Origin: Paracamarosporium sp. OC-R06-R3
Taxonomy: Eukaryota; Ascomycota; Dothideomycetes; Pleosporales; Didymosphaeriaceae
DNA: 64,000 nt
Direction: 5' to 3'
NCBI GenBank assembly: GCA_019828545.1
Contig: JACVRA010000326.1
Coordinates: 1,988 to 65,987, forward strand
The notes under the pieces are model-generated. The model was not told the DNA's origin and did not search any database. It worked only from the letters and a program-made list of their open reading frames with translations. This document shows, one piece after another, positions 54,925 to 64,000 of this stretch (position 1 is the first letter of the stretch; each line of letters starts with the position of its first letter). Both the position numbers and the translations under genes were made by a program.

Positions 54925-55878
54925 TCACTCAACACTCTGAGACCACTCATGCACCTTGATGACAGCAGCGGCGAAGTTTTCAGGAGCTTCAAGCGGGAAA
55001 GCATGTCCACAACGCGCTTCTCTCCGTTCATGTTTCCCTGTGAAGAATCTCGCATGGCTTGCGGACCCTCCAGGTTTCAAGGGATCCTCCAACCCATCCA
55101 ACGTGATGGTCGGCACACTGATCACTGGCTTCTCTGCTAGCCTCTCCTCGAGCCCGTCAAATGCCGGATCCCCAGGCTCGTTTCCAAGATGAAAGCGATA
55201 ACAATGGATCACTACATCTACAAAGTCATCGTTATCAAATGCAGGTGCACTGGTATCGAACGCGGCATGGACGCCGCCCCAACCCGGCGACCACTCCTCC
55301 CACAACAGCTTACATAACGCACGCCTGTCTTTGAGGAGACACTCTCGTCCGCGTTCGCTCTGGAACAAATGCTGATACCACATGACACGCTCCAGCGCGG
55401 GCGCAACAGCGTGTTTTTGGCCTTCCACATCCGCAACGTCATACCCCGCGTACGACACCAGCCCCGCCACGCGCTCCGGGAACAGTGCAGCTGCTGCGCA
55501 AGATGCTAAGCCTCCCCAGTCGAAGCCCGCAAGGAGAGCCTTCTGGATCCTGAGGGCATCCATGAGGGCGATTATGTCGCTTGCTAGAGCGGCTTGTTGG
55601 CCGCTTCGCATAGTGTCTAGGGAGAGGAAGCGGTTCGGTCCATAGCCTCGTGTGTAAGGTATGATGACGCGAGCGCCAGCTTTCTGAAGCAAAGGCGTGA
55701 CGTTATCGTACGCATGGATGTCATAAGGAAAGCCGTGTGAGAGAATGACTGGCCACCCATCGCGCGGACCGATATCCAGGTAGTGGACTTCTAAAAGTTT
55801 GGTATTGATTGACTGCATGGCGAATCTTGGAGCGGCGAGGCCTTCGAATGTGCAAAGTCGGAGAGCAAATTCCCACAA
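54925..55878 (-). CDS. Alpha/beta hydrolase, epoxide-hydrolase-like
   Basis: Intronless, up to 317 residues. The oxyanion-hole motif SHGFPYDIHAYD is near residue 48, and the nucleophile elbow LLAGFDWGG has Asp where lipases and esterases have Ser, as in soluble epoxide hydrolases and haloalkane dehalogenases. The catalytic His is in RCGHAFPLEAPE near the C-terminus. A cap region with WYQHLFQ lies between. The start is uncertain: Met at 55818 (MQSINTKLLEVHYLD) would give 297 residues and fits the family's first strand better than the first Met at 55878. No signal peptide. Substrate unknown; a role in detoxification or secondary metabolism is typical of the family. Confidence 0.82.
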   Translation of the reverse strand: MWEFALRLCTFEGLAAPRFAMQSINTKLLEVHYLDIGPRDGWPVILSHGFPYDIHAYDNVTPLLQKAGARVIIPYTRGYGPNRFLSLDTMRSGQQAALASDIIALMDALRIQKALLAGFDWGGLASCAAAALFPERVAGLVSYAGYDVADVEGQKHAVAPALERVMWYQHLFQSERGRECLLKDRRALCKLLWEEWSPGWGGVHAAFDTSAPAFDNDDFVDVVIHCYRFHLGNEPGDPAFDGLEERLAEKPVISVPTITLDGLEDPLKPGGSASHARFFTGKHERREARCGHAFPLEAPENFAAAVIKVHEWSQSVE

Positions 55879-57286
55879 TTATTGCGAACACGTCGATGTT
55901 CAAATACTATATTTACTGCTATTCATGGTCTGTAAGCAAAGCCTGGCGTTCCCTTTCACGCGTGTAACTTACCCCATCGGGAGAAATCGACCAGGGCTCC
56001 CATGTAGCCCACGGACCTCGACCAGAGTTACTCTCCTAGCTTTCCATTAAATAGCGGCCGTAGCTTTCAATTAGTCACTCGTATGCATGCAATGTCAGTC
56101 ACTGTGAATGTACTTGAAAAGAACCTAAGAGATACAATCTAGTCTAGCATCGTAGCACATTGTTCCGAATCCTGTAGCGCTGTACATGTATTCCGTAACT
56201 TCTTTCCCTTCCGCTTACCCTTCTGTTTTTGAGTCTCTCTTCTCGCGAATGAACAGGGCACCTTCGGCGGCAGACTACCATTTCCAATCTAGTAGCTGCT
56301 AATCTATCAGAAACGTATAAATTAAGTCGGTTCCCCATCATACTCGTATCGCATTCATTGAAATCCACCAGCAAGAATTCTCTCCACAACCTTCTTCTTC
56401 TCCTACCTTTTCCACGCGTCCAAAAACGAACCATCACCAGGGCACCTGTCCCTTGTCCATCTCAGCGAAGTCCATAACCAGTAATTGGGGCGTTCAAGCG
56501 TCGACCCATGTATCAACTGCCTCTTTCTAGCCCCGACCTAAATAAATGGCCGCCTATTCATTTTCTTCACCGCATTCCACGTTGCATGACGAGAGTGGCT
56601 GTCCTGGCAGGCGACTTGGAAATCGGATCAGTCATGGCGTAAGGTACTAAAGGCCGTAGCTGGACTTGCGACTCGACGAGCGTTAGTTTGAAGCGATATC
56701 AGATTATTGTTAGAAAAAGCAACCATGAACCAAGCGTTGCTGTTATGAGGAACGGACCCCGGGAGATTGATGAGATGAAGACTAAGAGTGTAGGTACTTT
56801 TGCACGCACCTCAGGTGTGCTTTTAGATCGACACTCCGATGTGGTATCTTTAAAACCCCCCCAAAACACAGCGATGATTGTGGAAGCGGCCCACGGATGT
56901 CAGAATATCGACTTGAACTCTTCCATTATGAAGTCCGGTTCAATCGGTTCTTGCTCTACATATCAAGACACTACACAAATTATCCACCCAGTAGCAAAGA
57001 CAAAACACCGCCGCCATGCCAACCCAAGAACGCCATGCCATGAATAATTCCATATCGATAACCCAACTTAAACCGACCCAAACCAAACCAACGAACGTAT
57101 ACGCGGTTAAATAAAGAATAACAGATTGCCTGAGCATTCTAATCTACTTTTTCTTTTTTCCGGAAACTCCTCTAATGCTCAGAACCTATAACGGGTGCGA
57201 TGTGCGAGGTATCGAAGCGATGCATCAAGAGATAATATGTACAGTTTGACGATTGTGGGAGGCATAAGTCGTAGTCGTGCGTACAT
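55879..57286. other. Intergenic region
   Basis: About 1.4 kb without a supported gene. It contains the upstream region of the hydrolase and the 3' region of the reductase; short open frames show no motifs. Confidence 0.5.
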
Positions 57287-59404
57287 TCACCAAGTTTCCT
57301 GGTGATTATTAGCATTGAAATCGGCATGCTTGAAGAGACTGGGGGCACTTACAGCAATATATTGGCCATCTTCTTTTTTCTTGTTCCAGAACTCATGAGC
57401 TTCTGCTTCGCTAATGCCGCCCTTTTGCATGGCTACATCGACCAATGCTGTTTCGACGCCCTCGCCCATACCCTTGCTGCTTCCGCACACAAAGATACGA
57501 CCATCGAGAGCGTTGATCACGAACCAAACAATGTCGGCTTGCAAACGAACCTCGTCCTGAACATACTTGGCGTCGCTCTGGCCAACTTTGACCTTGCGAC
57601 TTTGAACAACCTTTTTGATTTCGCGTTCATGATCTCCGAGTTCGCCAGAGTAGAGCTCGTCTACCATGGAATCACGAACACCCTGGATCAGCCAAATCTT
57701 GTTTGCGCAATTGGCGTTCTTCAATCTGTTGAGGATGAAGCCACGGAAGGGGGCCATGCCGACACCGGCGCCAATGAGCACCATTGGGCCATCTCCGCCA
57801 AATTGACGTGAGAGCGGGTTGGACATGAGCCCACGAAACATGGGCACGCGAAGATCAAGAATGCTAGCTGGGTCGATGCCCTCATTCTCTGCCTTGATGA
57901 ACGCGTGTGCTAGGCGCTCCATGAAGCCACTGCCTACGCCAGTGCGAGTGCCGTTCTCGGTGTGCCAGTCGGGAGCTTCGTGGATGGTGACCGCCATCTC
58001 GATGAGGCGGCGGTTTCCTGGTAGACCAGGGCGAGCGGAAGAGATGTGAGGGTCATTCGAGAGTGAGTAGAAACGCGGCATGAGCTGATTGAGCACCGAG
58101 AGCAAGGCAGGTAGAGGCGGCTTCGCGGACGGGAAAGCGGTCAAAAGCTGAGCTATTGTGAGGTGAGAAGTGGTCCGGAGATCACAGAAGGCAGCCTGCC
58201 CCTGCGCCGAGCTCAGGTACATGAGGATCTTCTTCTCGTTTGGTGCATCGGCATACTCGGCCATGACACGGAGCAGATTCTTGGTAGGTGGGAACGACTG
58301 CAAGTCGACACACCAAGCCAGCAACTCTCTGCGGGTGGTGACAAGCTCGCGCGCCTGGTCATCTCCCCAGATGGTTGGCCAACGACCCGTGAAGGTCTTG
58401 AGGGTGACGGGCTTGTCTCGAACGAATTTTGGAATGCAGAGCACGTCCAAAAGTTCGTCCACTATCTCTTGCGAGTTTGGCGGGCAGATGCCGATGGCAC
58501 CGCCGACCTTGAAATCGACGCCGCCTTCATCCGGGTAGTCGGTGACATCGATGTCGAAGTGGAAGGTTCTCTTCTCAGCGCCCGGCTTGGTCAATTCGCG
58601 GGCATGGTATAAAGGCGCAGGGTATACGTCATAGGGCGGATGCGGCTTCACGTACTCGGGAGGCTGCTTGTGGACCTTGGAGACATGATGGCTCTCGCCG
58701 GAGGGCACTTTTTCGAAAGACATGTTGACCGGAGGCAACGGCGTCGTATCTGTGAGCTCGCTGTCGAGAGCCAGAGGCCCCAATCGCAGGTTCAGACTCC
58801 TGAAGGCGCGGTTGTCCGGGATCACGACGGGCAGGAAGTTGGGCGACGAAGTGTCGGGAGCTAGTGTCTTGAGCAGACAGCAGCCACCTCCGCAGCATTG
58901 GCTGATGAGCTTGGTGGCCGTCTCGCCATCGCCGAGTATCCTCCGGATGTCGGAGGGATTCTCTGAGATGAGGGTTGTGGAGGCACGCCGGGGACGTGTC
59001 TGCTCGTTGAAATTGACGGTTGCGGCGGGCAGCTCCTGGAGCTTGTCGACAATCTCGTCCATCTGGCGCTCGGGCTCGGTGCTGGGGGTCAGGGGCGCCT
59101 CAGAGTCGTCGCTGCTGGTGTTGCTCCATACCATGGACTCTCCGAGCGATTGCGGCGACGTGTGCTCGACGTGCTGGTGCGGACTCGAGGGCTTCAGGGT
59201 GAGCTCGGGGACGCTGTGAGGCTCCGAGGGGATGGGGTCGTTGGGGTGCGAGGTGGCAGAGGTGGGGATGCTGCGTTGGGGGTCCATTGTGGGCGGTGGG
59301 CGGGAGAGGAAGCGGCGAGGCGGGCGGAGGAAGGGCGCTTTTGAAGGCGCGACGAGGGCGCTGGCTGCAGCGGGCCATGTTAGCAGGCGGGCAGGTGAAT
59401 GCAT
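57287..59404 (-). CDS. CPR-like FAD/NADPH reductase lacking an FMN domain
   Basis: Diflavin-reductase-type FAD and NAD(P)H domains: FAD motif RFYSLSNDP, dinucleotide site GAGVGMAPFRGFILNRL, adenine/ribose block GRIFVCGSSKGMGEGV and the family C-terminus GQYIAETW. The last intron (57299-57352, 54 bases) is in frame and stop-free; removing it creates that ending. Exons are 59404-57353 and 57298-57287. The start is unsure: Met at 59404 (MHSPARLLTWPAAASALVAP, Arg-rich, mitochondrial-like, 687 residues) or Met at 59287 (MDPQRSIPTS, 648 residues). A possible 5' UTR intron with donor GTGAGT and acceptor CTGCAG overlaps the first start and would favour the second. No flavodoxin domain precedes the FAD domain; instead there is a disordered N-terminus with the cysteine motif CCGGGCC (131-137 from the second start). 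The electron partner is unknown. Confidence 0.82.
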   Translation of the reverse strand: MHSPARLLTWPAAASALVAPSKAPFLRPPRRFLSRPPPTMDPQRSIPTSATSHPNDPIPSEPHSVPELTLKPSSPHQHVEHTSPQSLGESMVWSNTSSDDSEAPLTPSTEPERQMDEIVDKLQELPAATVNFNEQTRPRRASTTLISENPSDIRRILGDGETATKLISQCCGGGCCLLKTLAPDTSSPNFLPVVIPDNRAFRSLNLRLGPLALDSELTDTTPLPPVNMSFEKVPSGESHHVSKVHKQPPEYVKPHPPYDVYPAPLYHARELTKPGAEKRTFHFDIDVTDYPDEGGVDFKVGGAIGICPPNSQEIVDELLDVLCIPKFVRDKPVTLKTFTGRWPTIWGDDQARELVTTRRELLAWCVDLQSFPPTKNLLRVMAEYADAPNEKKILMYLSSAQGQAAFCDLRTTSHLTIAQLLTAFPSAKPPLPALLSVLNQLMPRFYSLSNDPHISSARPGLPGNRRLIEMAVTIHEAPDWHTENGTRTGVGSGFMERLAHAFIKAENEGIDPASILDLRVPMFRGLMSNPLSRQFGGDGPMVLIGAGVGMAPFRGFILNRLKNANCANKIWLIQGVRDSMVDELYSGELGDHEREIKKVVQSRKVKVGQSDAKYVQDEVRLQADIVWFVINALDGRIFVCGSSKGMGEGVETALVDVAMQKGGISEAEAHEFWNKKKEDGQYIAVSAPSLFKHADFNANNHQETW

Positions 59405-60511
59405 GCGTGGGCACGGCGGGAGAATGGAGAATGGAGAATGGCAGCGAGGGTGAATCGGATCAGATAATGTGGTTATCTGATGGCGGGGAGGGCGCGGATT
59501 GGCTGGGGGACTCACGGCGCAGTGGCAAACGGGCGTGAAGGAGAGACAGCGGCCGGGGCGCGCGAGCAATGGCTGGGGACGACAGGATGGCAGGATGGCA
59601 GGAGGCTCGGGGACTGAGGACGGGTGCCGGCGAAGGGAAATGGGGTGGTGATGACGAGCTTGGTTGGGCAGCGGGTCCTGGTTCGCTTCTTTCTAGCAGC
59701 CGGCATCCAAAGGCCCAGAGGCTCGCAGAAGCGCATACCCGCGCCGAGCCGCGGAGCTGCTTTTGCTCTGCGCTGCTCCTCCCGGCCTGCTCCTCCCGCT
59801 GCCCCTTTCACTGCTCGCGCGACGCCGCGCCACCCTGCTGCCTCGCATCGGACCACTGCCTGCGCGTCGGTCCGAGCGCTCCTGTTCCGACACAGCATCG
59901 TGGCATGACTGCTCAAGCACCGGGGTACAGTAGCGGCCCCACCCCGTCTCTCAAGTTTCTTCTGGCGTGCCACCCTCCTTTTGCCGGGCCCCTTTCGGTC
60001 CCACCCTTATCTGATCTCATCATTTCCGCGCTCCATTATCAGATGGCCTGCGGCGCCCCGAGGCCCCCTACCGTGGCCCTGGGTCTTGAGCGACTCGGCC
60101 CATGGATTTCACCGCTTCGTTGTATCATTCATGCTCGCAGACTGCTGCCCGGTGACGCCCAAACAGCCTGTTTGCTTCCCTCACCTCCCCACGTTGGGAC
60201 AGAACCTTTTGCTCATCGTCCGCCCCACCGAAAAGATGCCACCGTCCTGCGGAGCGATGTCGGACCATGTGGGCGTGCCCAACGGTTCTCCAAGTCGGCA
60301 AATGTGGGGTTTATCAGATGCGACGGCCATCACATCACCATCTGATAGCGACAACACACATCTGAAATCCAATTGCTAATAAGACATTATCCCTAACCAT
60401 ACATTCATGGCTAAACTAACGTACCGCCCGACTGCTCACAGCACATCATCGCTCCTTGTTGAAACGCCATTTCATTCCCCCACTTTCTCTTCTCGCTTCC
60501 CGAACCATTAC
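59405..60511. other. Intergenic region, promoter of the reductase gene
   Basis: GC-rich near 59405-59900, falling later. A donor-like GTGAGT and branch CTAAC upstream of the reductase suggest a spliced 5' UTR. A plus-strand frame from 59569 has no family features. Confidence 0.45.
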
Positions 60512-61245
60512 TCAATACTTCCCACTTTCCTTCACAAACCCCTTCTTCTCGTTCTCGTCTTTGCTCTTGTGGCTCCACTCCGGCGCCTCGTCCTTTCCTT
60601 CGTCCTCTTCCTTATCGCCCTCTTCCTTTGTCTTGTGCACCGTCTTCGGATCATGCTCGCCTGGCGAGTACACGGTGATGAGCTCCAGTGGCTGGTCGCC
60701 CCTCGTCACAAACTGGTGCTGCGTCCCCGCCGGCACGACGACCACGTCGCCCGCGCTGACCTCCTGGTCCTTGCCTGCCACGGTCGCGAGGCCTTTGCCC
60801 GAGGTGAAGAGGAGGATTTGGTCGACGAGGTGGACCTGCGTGCAGCACCCCGTAATCAGTACCCATGCAACAATCAATGACGCAATTGCAATGTGAATAT
60901 GAATTTGATCTTGTACGGTAGGTACAGCAAAGGGAAGCGTACTTCATCACCAATCTCTCCACCCACAGGAACCTCCATGGCGACAACCTGGCTATAAAGC
61001 CCCGTGTGCAGCACCGTCCTGAAGTCGCCAAACGCCCTTTTCTCGCTCATCAACCCCTTGAAGTACACGGCTTCGTGCGCGGGCGGCTGGTTCTGCCTGT
61101 TACCCACCGACTTGTACTCGTCGACTTTCTTAGACTCCATCTTCCTGGTTGCGTGGAAAAACTCTTTCTGGCTTGCGATGGGTAGTGCGCGTGGTCGGGA
61201 GCTGATGGTCGCTCGTTGTATGAGGCGAGGACAAGCTTTGAACAT
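60512..61245 (-). CDS. Single-domain cupin protein, probably mitochondrial
   Basis: Two exons, 61245-60943 and 60835-60512, 208 residues, intron 107 bases. The N-terminus MFKACPRLIQRATISSRPRA is rich in Arg and Ser without acids, like a mitochondrial presequence. Cupin motif 1 spans the splice junction: VPVGGEIGDE then VHLVDQILLFTSGKG, where only one His and a DQ pair remain of the usual HXH...E. Motif 2 is AGDVVVVPAGTQHQF. The C-terminal 45 residues are acidic and lysine-rich (KTKEEGDKEEDEGKDEAPEW), probably disordered. Cupins range from isomerases to dioxygenases; with this ligand set metal binding is uncertain and the function is unknown. Confidence 0.82.
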
Positions 61246-61518
61246 GGCCGCTGCAATCGACTGTGCACAGTGCGTATTTGTATACCCGCGTCGCTGTTGG
61301 AGAGAGCACGAGATGGGCGCGGCCTCGCCATGCCGTCATGTCTCTATTACGCACATCGAACGCGTCCAGAGCTCCCCCTCCGCTTCCAATGACATCACCA
61401 CCGCTCGCTGACACCACCCCGCGCGTCCAGAGCTCGCCCTCTCTAATCGGTCGTCTGGGGCAATTGTTAATTGGCTGCGTCGCTTTTGTAGTGCGGTGCT
61501 GGGTAGGGTTATTACCTG
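61246..61518. other. Intergenic spacer
   Basis: Upstream region of the cupin gene. No feature recognised. Confidence 0.4.
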
Positions 61519-61731
61519 CTAACGTGATACTTTGCTCTTCCCAACGACCAAACCCGCATTCTTTGCCGTCTTGCCTGTTCTCGATGGAGACAAAGACGGC
61601 ACGTGCAACCACTCCTTGAAATGGAACGTCTCGTCGGAATAATAGTGCATGTGTGGAGTACGCGTGCAGTCTAGCATCTGCGAGTTGGACCCGTAGGTAG
61701 AACCGAATGCGTAGAAGCCGAAGCTGGACAT
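61519..61731 (-). CDS. Small open frame, hypothetical
   Basis: 70 residues, starting MSSFGFYAFGSTYGSNSQML, aromatic- and Ser-rich in the first half. It has its own ATG and about 70 bases of AT-rich upstream sequence with TGAT repeats. No family recognised and no paralogue in the window. It might be a real small protein or a first exon; chance is also possible. Confidence 0.25.
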   Translation of the reverse strand: MSSFGFYAFGSTYGSNSQMLDCTRTPHMHYYSDETFHFKEWLHVPSLSPSRTGKTAKNAGLVVGKSKVSR

Positions 61732-61847
61732 GATGGATTTGCTTTACAATGTGTTGAATGTACTGCGTGTGTTGATTGATTGATATGATGGTGCGAGGTA
61801 TCGACGGGAGAGGAGACTAATATACAGTGTAGACATTTTCGCTTGCT

Positions 61848-62201
61848 CTATAGATTTACCGTGACCTCAAACGCCGTGGTGGGGATGTCCTGATGGTGTT
61901 GCGCTGCAGACAGACGGTGGGGTGACTCGCCAAGCGAGAGGTGGCGCCACCACCATGCCAGCATCCCCAGCACCAATCCGCTGACTCCAGCCAAACACAA
62001 AAAGCTTGTTTTGCGCTGCAGAGTCCCGGGAGCAGCCGAGCCATCTCCTGACAGCCGTCGCGAAGCAAGCAAGTCGCCATGCCTCTCTGCATACAACCCT
62101 TCCGGCCCTTTACCGTGCCTAGATTGCAAAAAGCGGGCTTCAATATCATCCTCTCTCGATAGTTGACCGCCTGTGCAGCACCCTTGGGTGCTCTGTCATG
62201 T
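61848..62201 (-). CDS. Possible terminal exon of a small membrane protein
   Basis: An open frame of about 115 codons without an early ATG: LSREDDIEARFLQSRHG, then a hydrophobic stretch FLCLAGVSGLVLGMLAWWWR near the C-terminal third, ending TTAFEVTVNL. The acceptor-like TGCTGCACAG at about 62175-62184 could start the exon. A small ATG frame in front is out of phase. It lies just downstream of the ABC transporter stop on the same strand. Weak evidence: composition and one predicted membrane helix only. Confidence 0.25.
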
Positions 62202-62233
62202 CTGGGACCTGGGAAACGCTTCTTGGCAGACAA

Positions 62234-64000
62234 CTACGTGTTTCTCTTCACTCGTTCAGCTTCCTCCTCCTCTGCGGCCTCCTCCAACTCCTGCTCAATC
62301 TCTTCTACCTCGGTGGGCCGTGGGCTATCGGCGTGAGGCTTCATTTCTCCCCCGCTCAGCTGCCACTCCATGAGCTTGCTGAATGCACCGTTGGGGTTGG
62401 ACGAGAGCTCCTCATATGTCCCTTCCTCGGCGACTTTGCCGTCGGCGTTGATGCAGATGATGCGGTCGGATCGCTTGATCGTCGAAAGACGATGCGCAAT
62501 GCTGATTGTCGTGTTCTTCTCTTGCAAAAGCTTGCCCAATGCTTGATTGACCAGAGTTTCCGACTCGGCGTCTAATGCGCTCGTGGCCTCGTCGAGAATG
62601 AGGATGTCAGGCTGCTTGATGAGGGCTCGCGCAATGGCTATTCGTTGCTTCTGGCCACCCGAGAGTTGCGTTCCACGCGCACCAACATGGGTTTCAAGGC
62701 CATCAGGCTACCACTAGTTAGCAAACCTACTCTGTCATTGTTGGAGTCACTTACGAAGTCACCAATGAATTGGCAGTTGGCCTTTCGAGCAGCGGCGACA
62801 ATCTCAGCGCGAGTCGCGTTGGGAACGCCGTAAGCAATGTTCTCGGCAATTGTCCCAGAGAACAAGACAGGCTCCTGTCCGACGAAGCCTATTTTCCTTC
62901 TCAACTGTTTCGCATTCAGGGTCGTAATGTCCCGTCCATCGATTGTGATGACGCCTTCGGTTGGTACGTAAAATCGGAGTAGTAAGCTAGCTACTGTAGA
63001 CTTGCCAGCTCCGCTAGGTGCAACAATAGCAACGTTGGTGCCCTGTTCAATCCGGAAGTTGAGATCCTTGAAGATGTTGACGGCGGGCCTTGTGGGATAG
63101 CTGAAGGTGACTTTCTTGAACTCTATGGGTCCTCTCGCGGACTTAACGGGGAGTCCTTTGGTAGGTGAAATCGTGGGGTTGCGATCCTGTAATTCGAAGA
63201 GTCGACTAGCAGCACCGACGCCCTTCATCATCTCACCCCAAAATCCAGAAAGACCAACCATACTGGATCCCGCGTATGCGGTATACATCAAGAACGATGA
63301 TAATTCACCGATGGTGATGGCTCCAGATTTGACCATGCCGCCTCCGACGTAAAGCACAGCAATGACGGTGAGATTGCCCATAAGACCGCTAACACTAAAG
63401 AAAGTGGCAGCAACATAGGCCTCCCTCTTTCCGAGCGCAAAGATCCTCTTAATCTGACGGTTGTAACGTCCGGCTTCCTGTACCTCGCCAGCGAATGCTT
63501 GTGCCGTGCGAACATTGCCCAACCGCTCTTCAGCAACTTTTGTCAATGTACCAAGATTCTTCTGGATCTTCCGGCTGAGGTTGCGTAGTTGTCTTCCGGC
63601 AACGAACGCGGACACCGCGACAAGCGGACCGATGGTTGCGAGAATGCCCGTAAGCTTCAAGCTGACCCAGCCCATCATCGCAAATCCAGCGGCACCAGCC
63701 ACAATAGAACGAAGGCCGTCTGAAAGATTCTGCGTGATGGCCTTTCCAACGATGATGGTATCCGATCCGAGACGGGAGATGAGATCACCGACCCTGTTCG
63801 CATCGAAGAACTCGGCATTCTGGACGAAAGTCTTGCGGTAGAGCTGCGATCGGAGACGTGCAACAATACGCTCTCCTACGACCCGAAGAATAATGATGCG
63901 ACCGAAATTGCACGCAGCGCCCGTTGCAAGCACGCCCGCCAAGGCAGCATAGAAGGTGTTGATGTCCATACCAAAAAGCAGCTCTTTCGAGCCTTCGGGC
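62234..64000 (-). CDS. MDL1: Mitochondrial ABC half-transporter, Mdl1/ABCB10 type (5' end outside window)
   Basis: Inner-membrane peptide/metabolite exporter. Exons seen: 64000 (continuing beyond the edge)-62755 and 62707-62234; intron 62708-62754, joined as [18 protein letters not shown]. The visible 573 or so residues cover most of the membrane domain (five or so helices, with [19 protein letters not shown] in the coupling region) and the whole ATPase domain: Walker [11 protein letters not shown]-loop [12 protein letters not shown], signature LSGGQKQR, Walker [13 protein letters not shown] and H-loop [10 protein letters not shown]. The first Walker A residue is Ala (codon GCA) where Gly is standard. 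The C-terminus is a strongly acidic tail ([20 protein letters not shown]). The targeting sequence lies outside the window. Mdl1 and Mdl2 are alike; the assignment to MDL1 is by general resemblance. Confidence 0.88.

Noticed and set aside
59405..59569. Longer N-terminus of the reductase
   Set aside because: The frame opens with TTG, not ATG, and the stretch contains a good intron donor, so it is probably 5' UTR.
1..64000. CRISPR array, bacterial operon or prophage features
   Set aside because: No regularly spaced repeats, Shine-Dalgarno pattern or phage genes; introns show the DNA is eukaryotic nuclear.

Overview
The window is nuclear DNA of a filamentous ascomycete (Pezizomycotina; a dothideomycete is my best guess, but weakly supported). 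The grounds are genes broken by short introns of about 45-110 bases with GT...AG ends and CTAAC/CTGAC-like branch points, long intergenic spaces, a Zn2Cys6 regulator, and typical fungal families (urea amidolyase, NmrA-like, Dal5-like, TRI12-like and Mid2-like proteins). AT-rich patches look like repeats decayed by RIP (repeat-induced point mutation). I assembled gene models by eye from reading frames and splice signals; no search was run.

Left end (1-16.6 kb). After an AT-rich, gene-free stretch (1 to about 600) and a degenerate stretch to 1773 lies a compact urea-use cluster. It holds DUR3, a urea/H+ or Na+ symporter (1774-4110, +), a Zn2Cys6 transcription factor (4414-6225, -) and DUR1,2, the biotin-dependent urea amidolyase (6639-12160, +). 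The regulator and DUR1,2 are divergent from one 413-base promoter that carries two palindromes rich in CGG/CCG. Urea would be imported by Dur3, carboxylated to allophanate by the carboxylase half of Dur1,2 and hydrolysed to ammonia and CO2 by the amidase half. A metallo-beta-lactamase-fold hydrolase, a divergent NmrA-like reductase and a truncated enoyl-CoA isomerase relic follow.

Centre (16.6-37.4 kb). This is mostly housekeeping: TEL1 (ATM-type kinase, 6 exons, about 3,000 residues) divergent from NUP192 (inner-ring nucleoporin), then a divergent mitochondrial pair, glycine-cleavage H protein and ribosomal protein bS6m. A broken TRI12-type MFS pump and a single-pass membrane protein of a Mid2-like fungal type come next.

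Right (37.4-64 kb). A large disordered Pro/Ser/Arg-rich protein, Tudor-SN (SND1), a small secreted cysteine-rich protein, a STRAP-like WD40 protein and a Dal5-like permease with a GATA-rich promoter lead to a decayed AT-rich stretch. An epoxide-hydrolase-like alpha/beta hydrolase, a CPR-like reductase lacking the FMN domain, a mitochondrial-type cupin and a 5'-truncated (by the window edge) mitochondrial ABC half-transporter of the Mdl1/ABCB10 type complete the window.

The most interesting items are the urea cluster with its altered biotin motif and palindromic shared promoter, the FMN-less reductase with an N-terminal CCGGGCC motif, and the secreted cysteine-rich protein.
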